Shown here: piece by piece, positions 5,792 to 6,161 of the stretch
Position numbering within the stretch: the stretch's first letter is position 1
How the letters are laid out: every line of letters starts with the position of its first letter
DNA from: Chloroflexota bacterium
Lineage (GTDB): Bacteria > Chloroflexota > UBA5177 > JANWHV01
Assembly: GCA_025924845.1 (NCBI GenBank)
Contig: JAICHN010000311.1
Coordinates: 1 to 6,161, forward strand
DNA: 6,161 nt
Reading direction: 5' to 3'
Position numbers and translations under genes: made by a program
The notes under the pieces: model-generated
What the model was told of the DNA's origin: nothing
What the model saw: only the letters and a program-made list of their open reading frames with translations
The model's database searches: none

Positions 5792-6161
5792 ATGAATGCG
5801 ACTACCCAGAGGGTGGTGGACCAGGTAACGGCCAATCAGGACCAGATCATCGACGATGTGGCGGGCTGCGTACGGATCCCCAGCGTGGTGGGGCACGAAG
5901 GCCCGGTGCAGCAGTATATGCGCGGTCTGTACGAGCGCCTGCCCCTGGAGATGGACTGCTTCGAGGCCGATCATGAGGAGCTTTCCGGTCATCCTGCCTT
6001 CGTCAAGGCGCCCTGGCCCACCGCCGGGCGGCCCAACGTGGTCGGCACCCTACGCGGCACCGATCCGGCGGCGCGCTCGCTCGCCCTTAACGGGCACGTC
6101 GATGTCGTCTCGCCCGAGCCGGTGTCCGCATGGCGGCACGACCCCTGGGGAGCGGAGATTG
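5792..6161 (+). CDS. M20-family metallopeptidase/deacylase (ArgE/DapE-like), N-terminal part
   Basis: The first 123 codons are present and the gene leaves the window at the right edge. The segment SLALNGHVDVVSPEP (96-110) is the typical first zinc-binding motif of M20 enzymes, with H102 the metal ligand and D104 the usual supporting acid. The following WRHDPWGAEI fits the next conserved block (W-x-x-P-F/W-x-A/G-x). Before it lie an N-terminal helix with DDVAGCVRIPSV (21-32), matching the common L-x-x-I-P-S-V-x-x start of the family, and GRPNVVGTLRG (79-89). M20 enzymes are zinc- or cobalt-dependent hydrolases of peptide or N-acyl bonds. Acetylornithine deacetylase, succinyl-diaminopimelate desuccinylase or a dipeptidase are all possible, and the substrate cannot be told from this part. 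There is no signal peptide, so it is probably cytoplasmic. The start is set by GGAGGA 8 nt upstream. Confidence 0.85.
   Translation, partial: MNATTQRVVDQVTANQDQIIDDVAGCVRIPSVVGHEGPVQQYMRGLYERLPLEMDCFEADHEELSGHPAFVKAPWPTAGRPNVVGTLRGTDPAARSLALNGHVDVVSPEPVSAWRHDPWGAEI

Noticed and set aside
5455..5976. Plus-strand 173-codon frame
   Set aside because: It crosses the whole palindrome and overlaps the M20 gene in another frame; the M20 frame has recognisable family motifs and a good start.

Overview
The window is GC-rich bacterial DNA with standard bacterial gene structure. It most resembles Chloroflexota (Ktedonobacteria- or Thermomicrobia-like), or less likely an actinobacterium. That placement is an inference from composition and from the style of the ABC exporter (a GGGGW-type N-terminus and an LSGGEWQK signature). 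No rRNA, tRNA, CRISPR array or transposase was seen.

Layout. On the plus strand, the 3' end of a GH66 (dextranase / cycloisomaltooligosaccharide glucanotransferase) gene (2-778) is followed after 27 bp by a complete GH15 gene (806-1903), which looks like a compact intracellular glucoamylase or isomaltose glucohydrolase. A 158-bp convergent gap (1904-2061) holds a strong hairpin and a 16-bp perfect palindrome. On the minus strand lie a complete ABC exporter half-transporter (4131-2062) and, upstream of it, a complete GLK-type glucokinase (best start 5244, end 4243). A gap of about 550 bp (5245-5791) follows. It contains several inverted repeats, a possible short minus-strand ORF or gene remnant, and a 49-bp almost uninterrupted palindrome with a TATAAT box facing outward in each arm. 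Just beyond it, the 5' end of an M20-family (ArgE/DapE-like) metallopeptidase or deacylase starts at 5792 and runs off the window.

How the genes may work together. GH66 enzymes cut alpha-1,6-glucan (dextran) into isomaltooligosaccharides, a GH15 enzyme without a signal peptide could release glucose from these inside the cell, and glucokinase would make glucose-6-phosphate. The three genes therefore read as a small dextran or isomaltooligosaccharide utilisation locus, although glucokinase is on the opposite strand. The ABC protein is an exporter-type half-transporter rather than a sugar importer, so its link to the pathway is unproven. The M20 gene looks unrelated.

The most unusual structure is the 49-bp palindrome at 5730-5778, which appears to be a symmetric bidirectional promoter/operator placed directly against the ribosome binding site of the M20 gene.
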